From Prosapia bicincta (Eukaryota > Arthropoda > Insecta > Hemiptera > Cercopidae): a stretch of 64,000 bases of DNA. Shown here piece after piece: positions 37,025 to 49,015 of this stretch. The notes beneath the pieces are model-generated. The model was not told where the DNA came from, made no database searches, and saw only the letters and a list, made by a program, of their open reading frames with translations. Where the stretch lies: positions 247,018,323 to 247,082,322 of the forward strand of contig JBAIZL010000005.1 in NCBI GenBank assembly GCA_036971475.1, written 5' to 3'. The number at the start of each line of letters is the position of its first letter. Position 1 is the stretch's first letter. Both the position numbers and the translations under genes were made by a program.

Positions 37025-37235
37025 ATATGATAGATTAATATATAAAAAAAAGTATTATATGGAAATGTGAATAAATAATATACATATTATTAAGTTATAC
37101 TGAAAATTAATTATATAGTACAAAATTATTTAAACAAACTATAATATTAGATAATATATATAATATAAATTAAAATACATATATAGGTAAATATTTGGAT
37201 AATATAGATTAATATTATATATATATATAAAAAAA
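36876..37235. other. Spacer between head-to-head Penelope-like copies
   Basis: Very AT-rich, with an A run of about 30 near 36,990-37,020, a repeated AAAACTAGT, and TA-rich words up to the start codon of the plus copy. It probably includes the 5' untranslated region of the full element. No promoter is identifiable by eye. Confidence 0.5.
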
Positions 37236-39695
37236 ATGTATGTTGTGGATAATTGTACTATGCTTAAATCAGTACAAAATTTTAATACATTAACAAACAA
37301 AATAAATTTATATCAGAAAAAGAAAATTCAATTGATGAGAAATAATTGTAATATATTTTTCAACAAAAAATGTATACTATTACAAATCATACCCAAATAT
37401 GCAAAAATCAACATAAAAAATAAAAGTAAAGCAGCACAAAAAACTAATATACAAGCAGAGAAAATGTGGATAAAAAATGAAATTAATGAATTATATAAAA
37501 AACAAAGTAAATTAACATATGAAATATATAAATTAAATTTAGAACTAGCAAATAAGTTACATATAATAAAGTGGGAATATATATATGAGGAAATTAATAT
37601 AAAAATTAAATATCTTAAACAAATTAAAATAAATAATATAAACAATAAATTAGATAAATTAATAATATATAAGGAAAAAAACAAAGTACACGAAGAAACG
37701 TATCATAAATTTTTTCCAAATTTAATCAATTTAACTAACATTAATTTCACTAAAAATGAAGAAAAAATATTAGAAGACATTCATATCGTCAACATAAAGA
37801 AAAATTTTAATAAAGACATTGATAATATTGTAATAGATACAGAAACCGCTATAAATAAATTAAAAGAAAATGACCAAGAAAAGGTAAGAATTAATGCAAC
37901 AAATGAAATAGCTAAATTAATAAAAAAACATAATGTTTATAAAATAAAAAATCATCAAAACAAAAATCAATATATGCAATTTAATAATCTAAAACAAAAA
38001 TTACAAAATAATAACTTGTGTACTATAAAAGCAGATAAAAGCAATGCTGTTGTGGTAATAAACAAACAAGATTACATAAACAAAAATGAAAAATATATTG
38101 TAGATAATATGTTTATAGAACTAAAAAAAGATCCCACGGATAAATACCAAAGTGAAATAAAAGGTATTGTGAAGAATTCTTATGCATTATTTAATCCGGA
38201 AATCAATAACATAAATGATAATCCTAAAATACCATTATTAAATGGTATTATAAAATTACATAAAATAAATAATCCAATTAGACCGCTTATTAATTTTAAA
38301 AGTACACCTTCATATAAAATATCTAAAATTTTTGCCAAACAGTTAAAAGACAAAATGAAATTAAATAACAATCATAATATAAAAAATACTTATCACCTTA
38401 TAGAGAAAATTAAAAATATAAAAATAGACAATAATAGCAAATTAATATCATTCGATATAAAAGACATGTATACCAATATACCTTTAATAGAAACATATAA
38501 AATAATAAAAAATAAATTAAATATGTATACACATGATAAAAAAGAAATTGATGAAATAATTAATGTACTTAAAATAATATTAAAACAAAATTACTTTTGC
38601 TATAATAACAAAATATACAGACAAGAAGACGGCTTGGTAATGGGTTCACCACTATCTAGCATCATTTCCGAAATATTTTTGCAACATATTGATGAAGAAA
38701 TAATAAAAATTATTAAAAAATATGATAACAATGGACAATGGTATAGATATGTAGATGACGGTCTGTACATTTCTACAAATAATGCATTAAATTTAAACCT
38801 AATAATTACCGAAATAAATAATATACACAATAAAATACAGTTTACTTACGAAATAGAAAAACTTAATGCCATAAATTTCTTAGATATTACCATTTATAAG
38901 GAAAATAATAAATTAAATTTTACAATATTTAGAAAACCCACTCAAACAGTAAAAGTAATACCTAATTATTCAAACCACCCGTACAATCAAAAAATGGCAT
39001 GCTTCTATAATTTATTATACAGAATGAACCGAATTCCATTAAACCCGATAAATAAATTGAAAGAACTAAACATTATTCAACAAATAGCAATACAAAATGG
39101 ATATAAAAAAGAAACCATTAATAAATTGAATAATAAAATCCTTAAAAGAATGGATAATAATATAAATAAAAATTATTATTCAAATACTAAAGAAATTATT
39201 TGGTCCAAATTCTTATTTACCGGTTATGAAATCAAACCAATTATAAAATTATTTAAAGATACTAATGTCAAAATAACTTATTACACTAATAACACAATTA
39301 ATAATATAATAAATACAAACATTAAAGTAAATAAAATTAATATAAACGGCGTATATAGTATTAACTGTACTACATGTCAAAAATGTTATATAGGACAAAC
39401 AAAAAAGAAAATAAAAGATCGCTACAAAGAACATTTAAATGCATTCAAAAAGCCACATATTTATAAATCAAATCTTGCCACACATTGTATAGAAAGAAAT
39501 CATGATTTTCCAGAGATTAGTAATATGAAGTTGGTTAAACACGTACAAAAAGGCTTAAAAATGAATATAATAGAAAACTTAGAGATATATAAAAATAAAA
39601 TTAAGAACACACTAATAGAGGAACAAGTCCAGATTAAATCAAAACATAATACTATCTTTAGCATATTTGATGACATTTTAAAAATAAAAGATTAG
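37236..39695 (+). CDS. Full-length Penelope-like reverse transcriptase with GIY-YIG endonuclease
   Basis: An uninterrupted 819-codon ORF encodes a retroelement polymerase that would nick chromosomal DNA with its endonuclease and copy element RNA there. Residues 1-250 form a Lys/Asn/Ile-rich N-terminal region with coiled-coil-like stretches. The RT spans about 260-600: SFDIKDMYTNIP at 405-416 (Asp 407), GLVMGSPLSSI at 466-476, YVDD at 505-508, then INFLDITIY and FRKPTQT. GIY-YIG: GVYSINC at 705-711, CYIGQT at 717-722, Arg 729, ATHCIERNH at 748-756. RT plus C-terminal GIY-YIG defines endonuclease-bearing Penelope-like elements. Codons are extremely AT-biased (Asn, Lys, Ile dominate). No frameshift or stop is present, so this copy looks potentially functional. 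Met at 37,236 is the first in frame after the A/T-rich leader; a later Met such as residue 9 is possible. Confidence 0.93.
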   Translation: MYVVDNCTMLKSVQNFNTLTNKINLYQKKKIQLMRNNCNIFFNKKCILLQIIPKYAKINIKNKSKAAQKTNIQAEKMWIKNEINELYKKQSKLTYEIYKLNLELANKLHIIKWEYIYEEINIKIKYLKQIKINNINNKLDKLIIYKEKNKVHEETYHKFFPNLINLTNINFTKNEEKILEDIHIVNIKKNFNKDIDNIVIDTETAINKLKENDQEKVRINATNEIAKLIKKHNVYKIKNHQNKNQYMQFNNLKQKLQNNNLCTIKADKSNAVVVINKQDYINKNEKYIVDNMFIELKKDPTDKYQSEIKGIVKNSYALFNPEINNINDNPKIPLLNGIIKLHKINNPIRPLINFKSTPSYKISKIFAKQLKDKMKLNNNHNIKNTYHLIEKIKNIKIDNNSKLISFDIKDMYTNIPLIETYKIIKNKLNMYTHDKKEIDEIINVLKIILKQNYFCYNNKIYRQEDGLVMGSPLSSIISEIFLQHIDEEIIKIIKKYDNNGQWYRYVDDGLYISTNNALNLNLIITEINNIHNKIQFTYEIEKLNAINFLDITIYKENNKLNFTIFRKPTQTVKVIPNYSNHPYNQKMACFYNLLYRMNRIPLNPINKLKELNIIQQIAIQNGYKKETINKLNNKILKRMDNNINKNYYSNTKEIIWSKFLFTGYEIKPIIKLFKDTNVKITYYTNNTINNIINTNIKVNKININGVYSINCTTCQKCYIGQTKKKIKDRYKEHLNAFKKPHIYKSNLATHCIERNHDFPEISNMKLVKHVQKGLKMNIIENLEIYKNKIKNTLIEEQVQIKSKHNTIFSIFDDILKIKD

Positions 39696-39921
39696 GTCAA
39701 ATGGAAATATTAAAGTATACTTATCTAACAGATAAGATAACTGATACCTTTACTGAGCATAGTACAATTGTGTTCAACAGTCTTACTCTGGTCACATAAC
39801 TGGACAGTGATTCATATATTTTGAAAATGCTAATAATGTAAATTAGCGAAAAGCTTCAATGAACAATAAAATGAAGTAATATTCGTATATTCTTGTTTAT
39901 GAAAATTATTTTATGTTACCA
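39696..39921 (+). other. 3' flank of plus-strand Penelope-like element
   Basis: About 225 bp identical to the 3' flank of the inverted copy, including the CTTATCTAACAGATAAG inverted repeat, ending in TATGTTACCAT. Sequences diverge immediately after, which marks the element's 3' boundary. Confidence 0.8.
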
Positions 39922-39959
39922 TACATATTCAACAAGAAAAAATAATTCATCTAAGTTTT

Positions 39960-39962
<3 letters not shown>

Positions 39963-40006
<44 letters not shown>
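39963..40006. repeat. (TA)n tract next to LINE 3' end
   Basis: A TA microsatellite about 14 bp downstream of the LINE stop codon (minus strand). It may be the simple-repeat tail of the LINE or an independent microsatellite. Confidence 0.75.
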
Positions 40007-40014
<8 letters not shown>

Positions 40015-40019
40015 ACTTA

Positions 40020-40471
40020 CTACGTAGCGCTACAGCCTGGTTGGGCCTTGGCTTCTTTAACAATGCACCACCATGTACTTCTGTCTTTAGCCTTTTGTTT
40101 TCATACTGTAACCCGAGTACCCTTAAATATTTCTCAAGGTCCTTTAGCCATCGTCTTCTTAGTCGGCCAACTCTTCTTTTACTGGTCATAGTGGCATGTA
40201 AAAGTTTATTTAGCATTCTATTGGTGGTGATTTGTATGATGTGAACCAACCATTCTAGACGTCGCGTTTTAATATACTGGACCACATTTGCATTCTTCTA
40301 TTACGAATACAGCCCGGCATTAGATCTTAGCTTCCACACATTTGTTTGTAAATCGTGGACTTGACCATGAATTTTCCCTAAGAGCATATGCTTAATGTCG
40401 AGTGATTTTTCATCACGGTGGTTAAATCCACGTATTTTCACCATACGTTAGGAATGGCCGAATTAAGGTTT
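40020..40471 (-). pseudogene. LINE reverse transcriptase, C-terminal part (split by element 2)
   Basis: On the minus strand this reads, with frameshifts, the conserved end of a non-LTR retrotransposon ORF2: YKTLIRPFLTYGENTW at the edge of element 2, then RRLEWLVHIIQITTNRMLNK, KRRVGRLRRRWLKDLEKYLR and, in another frame, IVKEAKAQPGC before a TAG stop at 40,020-40,022. These match the usual order of thumb-region and C-terminal motifs in LINE RTs. The upstream half is at 50,538-51,152. At least two frame changes and a stop show it was decayed. The clade is not determined; RTE- or CR1-like are possible. Confidence 0.8.
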
Positions 40472-40477
40472 TATACA
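40472..40477. repeat. Left target-site duplication of element 2 (TATACA)
   Basis: TATACA abuts AGTAGGATTAC here and follows GTAATCCTACT at 50,532-50,537. A 4-bp alternative (ATAC, with the element starting AAGTAGG) is also symmetric. The 6-bp reading agrees with element 1. Confidence 0.85.
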
Positions 40478-40499
40478 AGTAGGATTACCCTTAGATTGG

Positions 40500-40720
40500 G
40501 ACAACTACCCCTAACTCGGCCTCTACGTAACCTAGGACTATAGGGGTAGTTTTGGATGATGCACAAGGTCATCGCGCACCTGATCCCTGCCTTAGGGGTG
40601 GTTTCGACCACGTTTAGAGGGGTAGGGGGTAGTTTTTCGAAAAAATTTATTTCTAACCTACTGACCTAGGCCAGCCAAAATGCATCTAACCTAACCTAAC
40701 CTACGTGTTAGGGGTGACCT
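40500..40720 (+). repeat. Terminal module (element 2, left)
   Basis: A single copy of the GC-rich module with ACGTAACCTAGGACTATAGG, TTTTGGATGATGC, a GGGGTGG..GACCACGT box and GGGGGTAGTTTTTCGAAAAA, ending in a short CTAACCTAACCTAACCTA run. Element 1 has two copies here. Confidence 0.8.
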
Positions 40721-40742
40721 CGGCCACGTTCAGGACCATCTC

Positions 40743-40778
40743 CGGGGGTAGATCCGGGGGTGGATTGGGGGAGGGGGG
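40743..40778 (+). other. G-quadruplex-type motif (element 2, left)
   Basis: Four G runs of five or six within 36 bp, about 265 bp from the left end. The mirror C-rich motif is at 50,231-50,265. Confidence 0.75.
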
Positions 40779-41498
40779 TAGTTTTCGAAAAAATTTTGGA
40801 AAATCGTGTCTTGACCGATAGGGTGAGTCTAGAGTGCATTATCGCTACTGTAGAGGTAGTTTCACCTAGGGGTAGTTTTTACAAAAAATACGAAATTGCC
40901 AAAAATCGATCGGTGGGACCAACAGACAGTACGGGATACGTGTAGAGTCCAGTACGGGCTGCTGCGGGGGCGGTTCACCTGGGGGGTAGTTCTTAAATAA
41001 AACACGAAAATGCCGAAAATCGATCGGGTTGATCGAAAGACCGTCCGGGATATGTGTAGAGTCTATTATGGACCATTGCGGGGGTGGTTTCACCTGTGGG
41101 TTGTCTTCAGAATGCCAAAAATAATAGGCGGAATAGCTCCGGTGGAGGGGGTAACTTTTGGAAAGACTTAATGGTTATCTGAAGTAAGGCCTCTTAGGTA
41201 GTGTAACCCAGGAATAGCTCCGGTGGAGGGGTAACTTTTGGAAAGACTTAATGGTTACCTGATGACGTATCAGCGCTCGAGCAACTCTATGCAAGTAGTA
41301 GGCTCAATCTAACTATAGTGGTCTACCCCAAATGAATCGGGTGATGAGGGGCCCAGGGTAAACGACTGCCAAACTCAAAATTTGTCTATCCTACTAAATT
41401 AATAAACAATACACTCAGCCTTTAAGTAAAGCTACACAAGAGCAGGGCTAGGATGGTTGCTATATCAACTACCAAGACAAATACCCCCACCAAGTCTT

Positions 41499-41990
41499 AG
41501 GTAAAGCTACCACGGAGTTAGACCTTAGGTAAAGCTAACACGGAGCAAAGCCTCGTGTAAAAGCTATCCCGAAGCCACGCCCTAGGTAAAGTAACCCAGG
41601 AACTAGACCTCCGGTAAAGCTACCACGGAGTTAAACCTTAGGTAAAACTAACACGAAGCAAAGCCTCGGGTAAAAGCTATCCCGAAGTCATGCCCTAGGT
41701 AAAGTAACCCAGGAACCAGACCATCGGTAAAGCTACCACAGAGTCGGAGCTTAGGTAAAGCTACCACAGAGTTAGACCTTAGGTAAAGCTAACACGGAGC
41801 AAAGCCTCGTGTAAAAGCTATCCCGAAGCCTTGCCCTAGGTAAAGTAACCCAGGAACCAGACCATCGGTAAAGCTACCACGGAGTCGGGGCTTAGGTAAA
41901 GCTACCATGGAGTTAGACCATAGGTAAAGCAAACACGGAGCAAGGACTCAGGTATAAGCCATCTCGAAGCCTGCCGATAGGTAAAGTAAC
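41499..41990 (+). repeat. Higher-order minisatellite (element 2, left)
   Basis: The same GGTAAAGCTA units in the same five-variant order as at 11,983-12,515, with about 17-18 units. The order TTAGACC, GCAAAGCC, CCGAAGCC, AACCCAGGAA, GAGTCGG is readable in three consecutive rounds. Confidence 0.85.
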
Positions 41991-42049
41991 CCTGGATTCA
42001 GGCATCAAGTGGGGGGTGGTTATCAAATAATATATGAAATTACCCAAAA

Positions 42050-44643
42050 ATGATCGGTTAGATCAAACGACCAACGACCTACATAGAGTTCAAATAGTCA
42101 ACAAGTTGAATCAACCAATCACAACGCAGGGGCCCGGTAGGCCTACGTAAACGGTCAATGTAAGACGAGAAGGCCTATATAACGTGTTAAACCAATATAT
42201 ATGACAGCCCACATAATGTGTTAAACAAATATGCAAGCCTACATACATACTATGCTAGGCCGACATACTATGTCGGTAAATCACCGGCCAAAGCCTATAT
42301 GAACTGAGATAGTTTCACCTCATATATCAGGTAGAACCACGGGCAGGCAACCGTATAATATGGGGAGTACTATAAGGTATAGCTAAACCAATATATACGA
42401 TAGCCCACATAATGTGTTAAACAAATACGCAAGCTTGCATACATACTATGCTAGGCCTACATACATGAATCCCTAAATGCGCCTACTATGTCTGTAAACA
42501 CAGGCCAAAACCTTTATGACCTGAGCTATTTTCACCTCTTCTATCAGGTTGATCCTGGCAACCGTATAATATGGGAGGTACTATAGGGTACATCTACCAA
42601 TGCATAACCTATCAAGCCCACGTAAAGGTTGATGACGTATCCGCGTTCGAGCGACTCAGGTATTAGGACCACCCTAACTAGAGGGGCAAAGGGTTATGAT
42701 TGCCAAACTCAAAATTTGTCTATGCTACAAAATAATAAACAAAGCAATAAAGCCCTGTCGTTTCAAGGAATACGCTCGACCGTGTGTTAGACATGTACAG
42801 ACTTGCAGCGATAACGCATTATCTAAAAACCGCAACGACGGCCGGTGACCGCTATAGCAGGCTTGAAACCCGCACGGCTGTGTCGATGTGAATCTAGGCG
42901 CATGTTTATGACCTGAATACTGTATCAAATTACTATGTAATATCGTCAAACCACGGTATACATATATATAATCAGAAATCAGTGTAAATAATCAAATAGC
43001 ATCAATGGATATATCCTATAGCTGCAAATGTATCTAGATATAAAAGGTATATATGGAGAAACACTAATAAAGAGGCCCATCACAAAACGTGAATAAATAT
43101 ATGTTATAAAACGATCCTAAAACGGTGCTAAACCAACATGCATGCTATCATACATATTCGTATATACCGTGTTAAGCCTACATACGTGATAGTCCACATA
43201 ATGTGTTAAACAAATATGCGTGTAAACCTGCATACATACTATGCTAAGCCGACTTACATGGGCCTACTATGTCGGTAAACCGCCGGCCAAGGCCTATATG
43301 ATCTAAGCCTGACACACATTTACACCTCGTCTATCAGGTAGAACCTAGAAACCGTATAATAAGGGAAGTACTATATGGTATAGCTAACAATGCATAACCT
43401 ATCACGCCCATCACGGTCAACAAATATTACAATATAATTTTAAAAAAAAGTCGCGCAACCTATATACATACAGTGCTAAGCCAACATTCAGGCATATATA
43501 CTATGTTAAAACAGCGTGCAATATACTCTAAATAGCCAAATATACGTTGTTAAACCAATATGCAGGTTAACCTATATACATCCCGTTACCCACATATGCC
43601 CATATAATATGTTAAGCCTGTATAAGTGATTGCCCTTATAGTGTGTTCAATAAATATGCGTGTAAACCAAATAAATACTCTGGTAAGCCAACATGCATGC
43701 TATCATAGATAGGCGTATATACTATGATAGGCCTACATATCGCGTTAAACAAACATGTGTAAGCCACCATACATATTATGCTAGGCCGACAAGGGCCTGA
43801 ACACATTATATCCACTGCATAGTTTAGCTAAACGGCTATCACACACTATCCTACAGGTACCACATAATACCTGATCAATAACACATAGTATCCAATGCAT
43901 AGCCTGACGAAGGTTTAATATATAGTATCCAGAGGCCTCGCTAACGATTAACACGTTGTATCCATAAGGCCTACTATGTCGGTAAACCACAGGCCCAAGC
44001 TTATATGATCAGAGTCCGACACACATTTTCACCCCGTCTATCAGGTAGAACCTCGGGCAGGCGGCTGTATAATACGGGAAGTACTATATCGTATAGCTAA
44101 CAATGCATAACCTATCACGCCCATGACGGTCAGCAAATACTACAATATAATTAAAAAAGTCGCGCAACCTATATACATACAGTGCTAACCAATATAGGCA
44201 TATATACTATGTTAAACCAACATGCAATATAATCTAAATAGCCATATATACGCTGTTAAACAAATATGCGTGTAAACCTACATAAATACTATGGTAAGCC
44301 AACATGCATGCTATCATACTATGTTAAGCCCAAATACATAATAGAATACATAATGTGTTAAACATATATGTGTGTAAGCCAGCATAGATATTATGTTAAG
44401 AAGACATGGACCTACAAAGTATAACACATTATATTCGGTGCATAGTTTAGCTAATGGATATCACACACTAACCTACAAGCTGCCCACAAATTACCACATA
44501 ATACCTGATACATAGCCCGGATAATCATTAACGCATAGTGGCCGATGTAAGTCATGACTAGGGCTAACACAACATATTCAAACCATAGCCTGACTAGGGC
44601 TAACACATAGTATCCGATGAGAAGTATGAATACAAAGTAACAC
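42050..44643. repeat. Repeat zone C (element 2, left)
   Basis: Diverged ACATAC/GTTAAACA/TAGTATCC repeats with the longer ACCGTATAATA block recurring near 42,350, 42,560, 43,345 and 44,065. The zone stops abruptly after CAAAGTAACACA, where the sequence jumps to the centre. Frames within it are repeat translations. Confidence 0.7.
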
Positions 44644-44654
44644 AAACATAACTT

Positions 44655-44705
44655 TCAAAGGTTGGTCGTATCTCCATCACGGGCATCACTGACCTGTGGT
44701 TGTAG
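44655..44705. other. 51-bp centre of element 2
   Basis: The same sequence and length as 16,514-16,564. It is bordered on the right by AAGTTAGGGG as in element 1. On the left only AACTT of the arm remains because of the deletion. Confidence 0.85.
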
Positions 44706-46365
44706 AAGTTAGGGGTGGTTTTGGATGATGCAGGCGGTCGATGTGACCTTGATCGTAGCCTTGGGGGAGGGTTCAACCACGTCTAGAGGGGTAGTTTTTA
44801 GAAAAAATTATTTTCAACCCACTAACCTAAGCTAGCCAGAGTGCTTCTAACCTAACCTACTGTTGGGTGTTCAACCACGTCTAGAGGGGTAGTTTTTAGA
44901 AAAAATTATTTTCAGCCCACTAACCTAAGCTAGCCAGAGTGCTTCTAACCTAACCTGCTGTTAGGTGTGCTATAAAGATGAGGATAATCACGCCATCTGC
45001 CATGTACAGAGATATTGTGATGGTTTAGTTAGTGACCCTCAATTAGCCTGTGTGATAGGCTATTCAATCGTAGCGCTATTTACTTAGCTAGTGTGACGAG
45101 TTATGTGTTGGTAGCTGTGATAAGTAATGTATTGGTAGCCGTCCACACCTTGCTGTTGTCGTAGTTCATGAAGTGGTAGGTTTTCCTTACGGAGCTATTG
45201 TCTTAGCACTGATATAGATCTTACGTAAGTATTATCTTGGTCACGGATCGATAACTGTTTTTACGTGGCTAGTGTAATGGTTCATTATTTAATAGCAATT
45301 ATTACTAAGTTAGGTTATGCATCTTTAGCTGTCTTTACACAGCTATTATGATAAGTTATGTATTGGTTGTTATCTTTTCGTAGCTATTTTAATGGGGTAG
45401 GCATTGTTAGCTGCCTTTGCGCATTTATTGTCTTTACATAGCTAATATGATAGGGTATGTATTGGATGTTTTCTTTTCGTAGCTATTTTAATGGGGTAGG
45501 CCTTGTTAGCTGCCTATGCGCAGTTATTGTGTGACAGGTTATGCCTAGCTGTTTTTACATAAGTCTTGTGATAGGTTATACAATATTAACCGTCTGTACG
45601 TAGCTATTATGTTAGGGTGAGCAGCGGTAGCTCTAACGTAACTATTGTGATATAGTATGGATTGGTAGCTGTCTTTACGAAGATATCTCTTAAGGTCTTA
45701 AATTGATAAAGGGCGTTACGTAACCACTGTCTTAGATTATGAGCCGGTAACAGTTTTGACATACCTATTGTGGTAGAGTATAATTTGTTAGCTGTTTTAC
45801 AGAGATGGTGTCTAAAATCTCGGTTTGATGGAGAACATACCTGGACAATATGTGTAATGGCCTTGACGGTTTCTGCATAGCTATTTTGGTATGCGTTGAT
45901 AGCTATAATTATGTCTAAGGCTTAAAGCTTTTGCCAGTGCCTTCCCTAACCATAACCCATTTGACCTCGGTGTAGATGTTGGTTGATTAGCGTAAGTTTT
46001 TCATTTTGATTAGCTGATACGTTGATCTGGGCATAGCCGCCATAGCCTATTTGGACTTGGTGTCAATGCTGTTCGTTTGAACTTCACGTATGTTGGTTGG
46101 TTAAACTACGCGTATGACAGTAGTTTAGTTGAAACGTTGGTTATTTGATCTAGCCTACACAGGCCATAGCCCTTTTTGAAGTCGGTATCAACATTGCCAC
46201 CATCTTGTTCTCCACCTGGATGACGTCATATTCGATCCTAGGTTGTGTATCGGATACTATGTGTTACCTTATATCACGCCTCTCATGAGATGCTATGTGT
46301 TTGTCAAGCTATACTTCGGTTGCTATATGACGAACTTTAGCCGAGCTATGCAACGGATATTATGT
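44706..46365 (+). repeat. Inner right arm of element 2, unpaired
   Basis: Central module with two tandem partial copies (to about 44,970), then zone D (about 45,000-45,900) and the start of zone C. It matches 16,565-16,830 and 17,890-19,320 of element 1. The inverse copy expected left of the centre is absent, so this segment is a 1.7-kb single-stranded loop in any folded form. Confidence 0.8.
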
Positions 46366-49000
46366 GTTACTTTGTATTCATACTTCTCATCGGATACTAT
46401 GTGTTAGCCCTAGTCAGGCTATGGTTTGAATATGTTGTGTTAGCCCTAGTCATGACTTGCATCGGCCACTATGCGTTAATGATTATCCGGGCTATGTATC
46501 AGGTATTATGTGGTAATTTGTGGGCAGCTTGTAGGTTAGTGTGTGATATCCATTAGCTAAACTATGCACCGAATATAATGTGTTATACTTTGTAGGTCCA
46601 TGTCTTCTTAGCATAATATCTATGCTGGCTTACACACATATGTGTTTAACACATTATGTATTCTATTATGTATTTGGGCTTAACATAGTATGATAGCATG
46701 CATGTTGGCTTACCATAGTATTTATGTAGGTTTACACGCATATTTGTTTAACAGCGTATATATGGCTATTTAGATTATATTGCATGTTGGTTTAACATAG
46801 TATATATGCCTATATTGGTTAGCACTGTATGTATATAGGTTGCGCGACTTTTTTAATTATATTGTAGTATTTGCTGACCGTCATGGGCGTGATAGGTTAT
46901 GCATTGTTAGCTATACGATATAGTACTTCCCGTATTATACAGCCGCCTGCCCGAGGTTCTACCTGATAGACGGGGTGAAAATGTGTGTCGGACTCTGATC
47001 ATATAAGCTTGGGCCTGTGGTTTACCGACATAGTAGGCCTTATGGATACAACGTGTTAATCGTTAGCGAGGCCTCTGGATACTATATATTAAACCTTCGT
47101 CAGGCTATGCATTGGATACTATGTGTTATTGATCAGGTATTATGTGGTACCTGTAGGATAGTGTGTGATAGCCGTTTAGCTAAACTATGCAGTGGATATA
47201 ATGTGTTCAGGCCCTTGTCGGCCTAGCATAATATGTATGGTGGCTTACACATGTTTGTTTAACGCGATATGTAGGCCTATCATAGTATATACGCCTATCT
47301 ATGATAGCATGCATGTTGGCTTACCAGAGTATTTATTTGGTTTACACGCATATTTATTGAACACACTATAAGGGCAATCACTTATACAGGCTTAACATAT
47401 TATATGGGCATATGTGGGTAACGGGATGTATATAGGTTAACCTGCATATTGGTTTAACAACGTATATTTGGCTATTTAGAGTATATTGCACGCTGTTTTA
47501 ACATAGTATATATGCCTGAATGTTGGCTTAGCACTGTATGTATATAGGTTGCGCGACTTTTTTTTTTAAATTATATTGTAATATTTGTTGACCGTGATGG
47601 GCGTGATAGGTTATGCATTGTTAGCTATACCATATAGTACTTCCCTTATTATACGGTTTCTAGGTTCTACCTGATAGACGAGGTGTAAATGTGTGTCAGG
47701 CTTAGATCATATAGGCCTTGGCCGGCGGTTTACCGACATAGTAGGCCCATGTAAGTCGGCTTAGCATAGTATGTATGCAGGTTTACATGCATATTTGTTT
47801 AACACATTATGCGGACTATCACGTATGTAGGCTTAACACGGTATATACGAATATGTATGATAGCATGCATGTTGGTTTAGCACCGTTTTAGGATCGTTTT
47901 ATAACATATATTTATTCACGTTTTGTGATGGGCCTCTTTATTAGTGTTTCTCCACATATACCTTTTATATCTAGATACATTTTGCAGCTATAGGATATAT
48001 CCATTGATGCTATTTGATTATTTACACTGATTTCTGATTATATATATGTATACCGTGGTATGACGATATTACATAGTAATTTGATACAGTATTCAGTTCA
48101 TAAACATGCGCCTAGATTCACAACGACACAGCCGTGCAGGTTTCAAGCCTGCTATAGCGGTCACCGGCCGTCGTTGCGGTTTTTAGATAATGCGTTATCG
48201 CTGCAAGTCTGTACATGTCTAACACACGGTCGAGCGTATTCCTTGAAACGACAGGGCTTTATTGCTTTGTTTATTATTTTGTAGCATAGACAAATTTTGA
48301 GTTTGGCAATCACAACCCTTTGCCCCTCTAATTAGGGTGGGCCTAATACCTGAGTCGCTCGAACGCGGATACGTCATCAACCTTTGCGTGGGCTTGATAG
48401 GTTATGCATTGGTAGATGTACCCTATAGTACCTCCCATATTATACGGTTGCCAGGATCAACCTGATAGAAGAGGTGAAAATAGCTCAGGTCATAAAGGTT
48501 TTGGCCTGTGTTTACAGACATAGTAGGCGCATTTAGGGATTCATGTATGTAGGCCTAGCATAGTATGTATGCAAGCTTGCGTATTAGTTTAACACATTAT
48601 GTGGGCTATCGTATATATTGGTTTAGCTATACCTTATAGTACTCCCCATATTATACGGTTGCCTGCCCGTGGTTCTACCTGATATATGAGGTGAAACTAT
48701 CTCAGTTCATATAGGCTTTGGCCGGTGATTTACCGACATAGTATGTCGGCCTAGCATAGTATGTATGTAGGCTTGCATATTTGTTTAACACATTATGTGG
48801 GCTGTCATATATATTGGTTTAACACGTTATATAGGCCTTCTCGTCTTACATTGACCGTTTACGTAGGCCTACCGGGCCCCTGCGTTGTGATTGGTTGATT
48901 CAACTTGTTGACTATTTGAACTCTATGTAGGTCGTTGGTCGTTTGATCTAACCGATCATTTTTGGGTAATTTCATATATTATTTGATAACCACCCCCCAC
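46366..49000. repeat. Repeat zone C (element 2, right)
   Basis: The inverse of 42,050-44,643 in register. Frames at 46,362-46,556 and 47,017-47,226 mirror those at 44,451-44,645 and 43,781-43,990, the second pair identical in translation. Confidence 0.75.
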
Positions 49001-49015
49001 TTGATGCCTGAATCC

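Noticed and set aside
37328..37684. 118-codon minus-strand frame rich in Leu, Ile and Phe resembling membrane segments
   Set aside because: Antisense of the Lys/Asn/Ile-rich N-terminal part of the Penelope-like ORF; hydrophobicity follows from AT-rich complementarity.
40686..40706. Interstitial telomeric repeat
   Set aside because: Only about three or four CCTAA units, within a conserved mobile-element module; too short to call a telomere remnant.
42725..42949. 74-codon frame mirrored at 48,060-48,284
   Set aside because: Same reasoning: palindrome symmetry duplicates any frame, and there is no motif or independent support.
43781..43990. 69-codon frame conserved identically in three arms
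   Set aside because: It lies inside diverged tandem repeats, has no protein motif, and is conserved only because the DNA of the arms is nearly identical.
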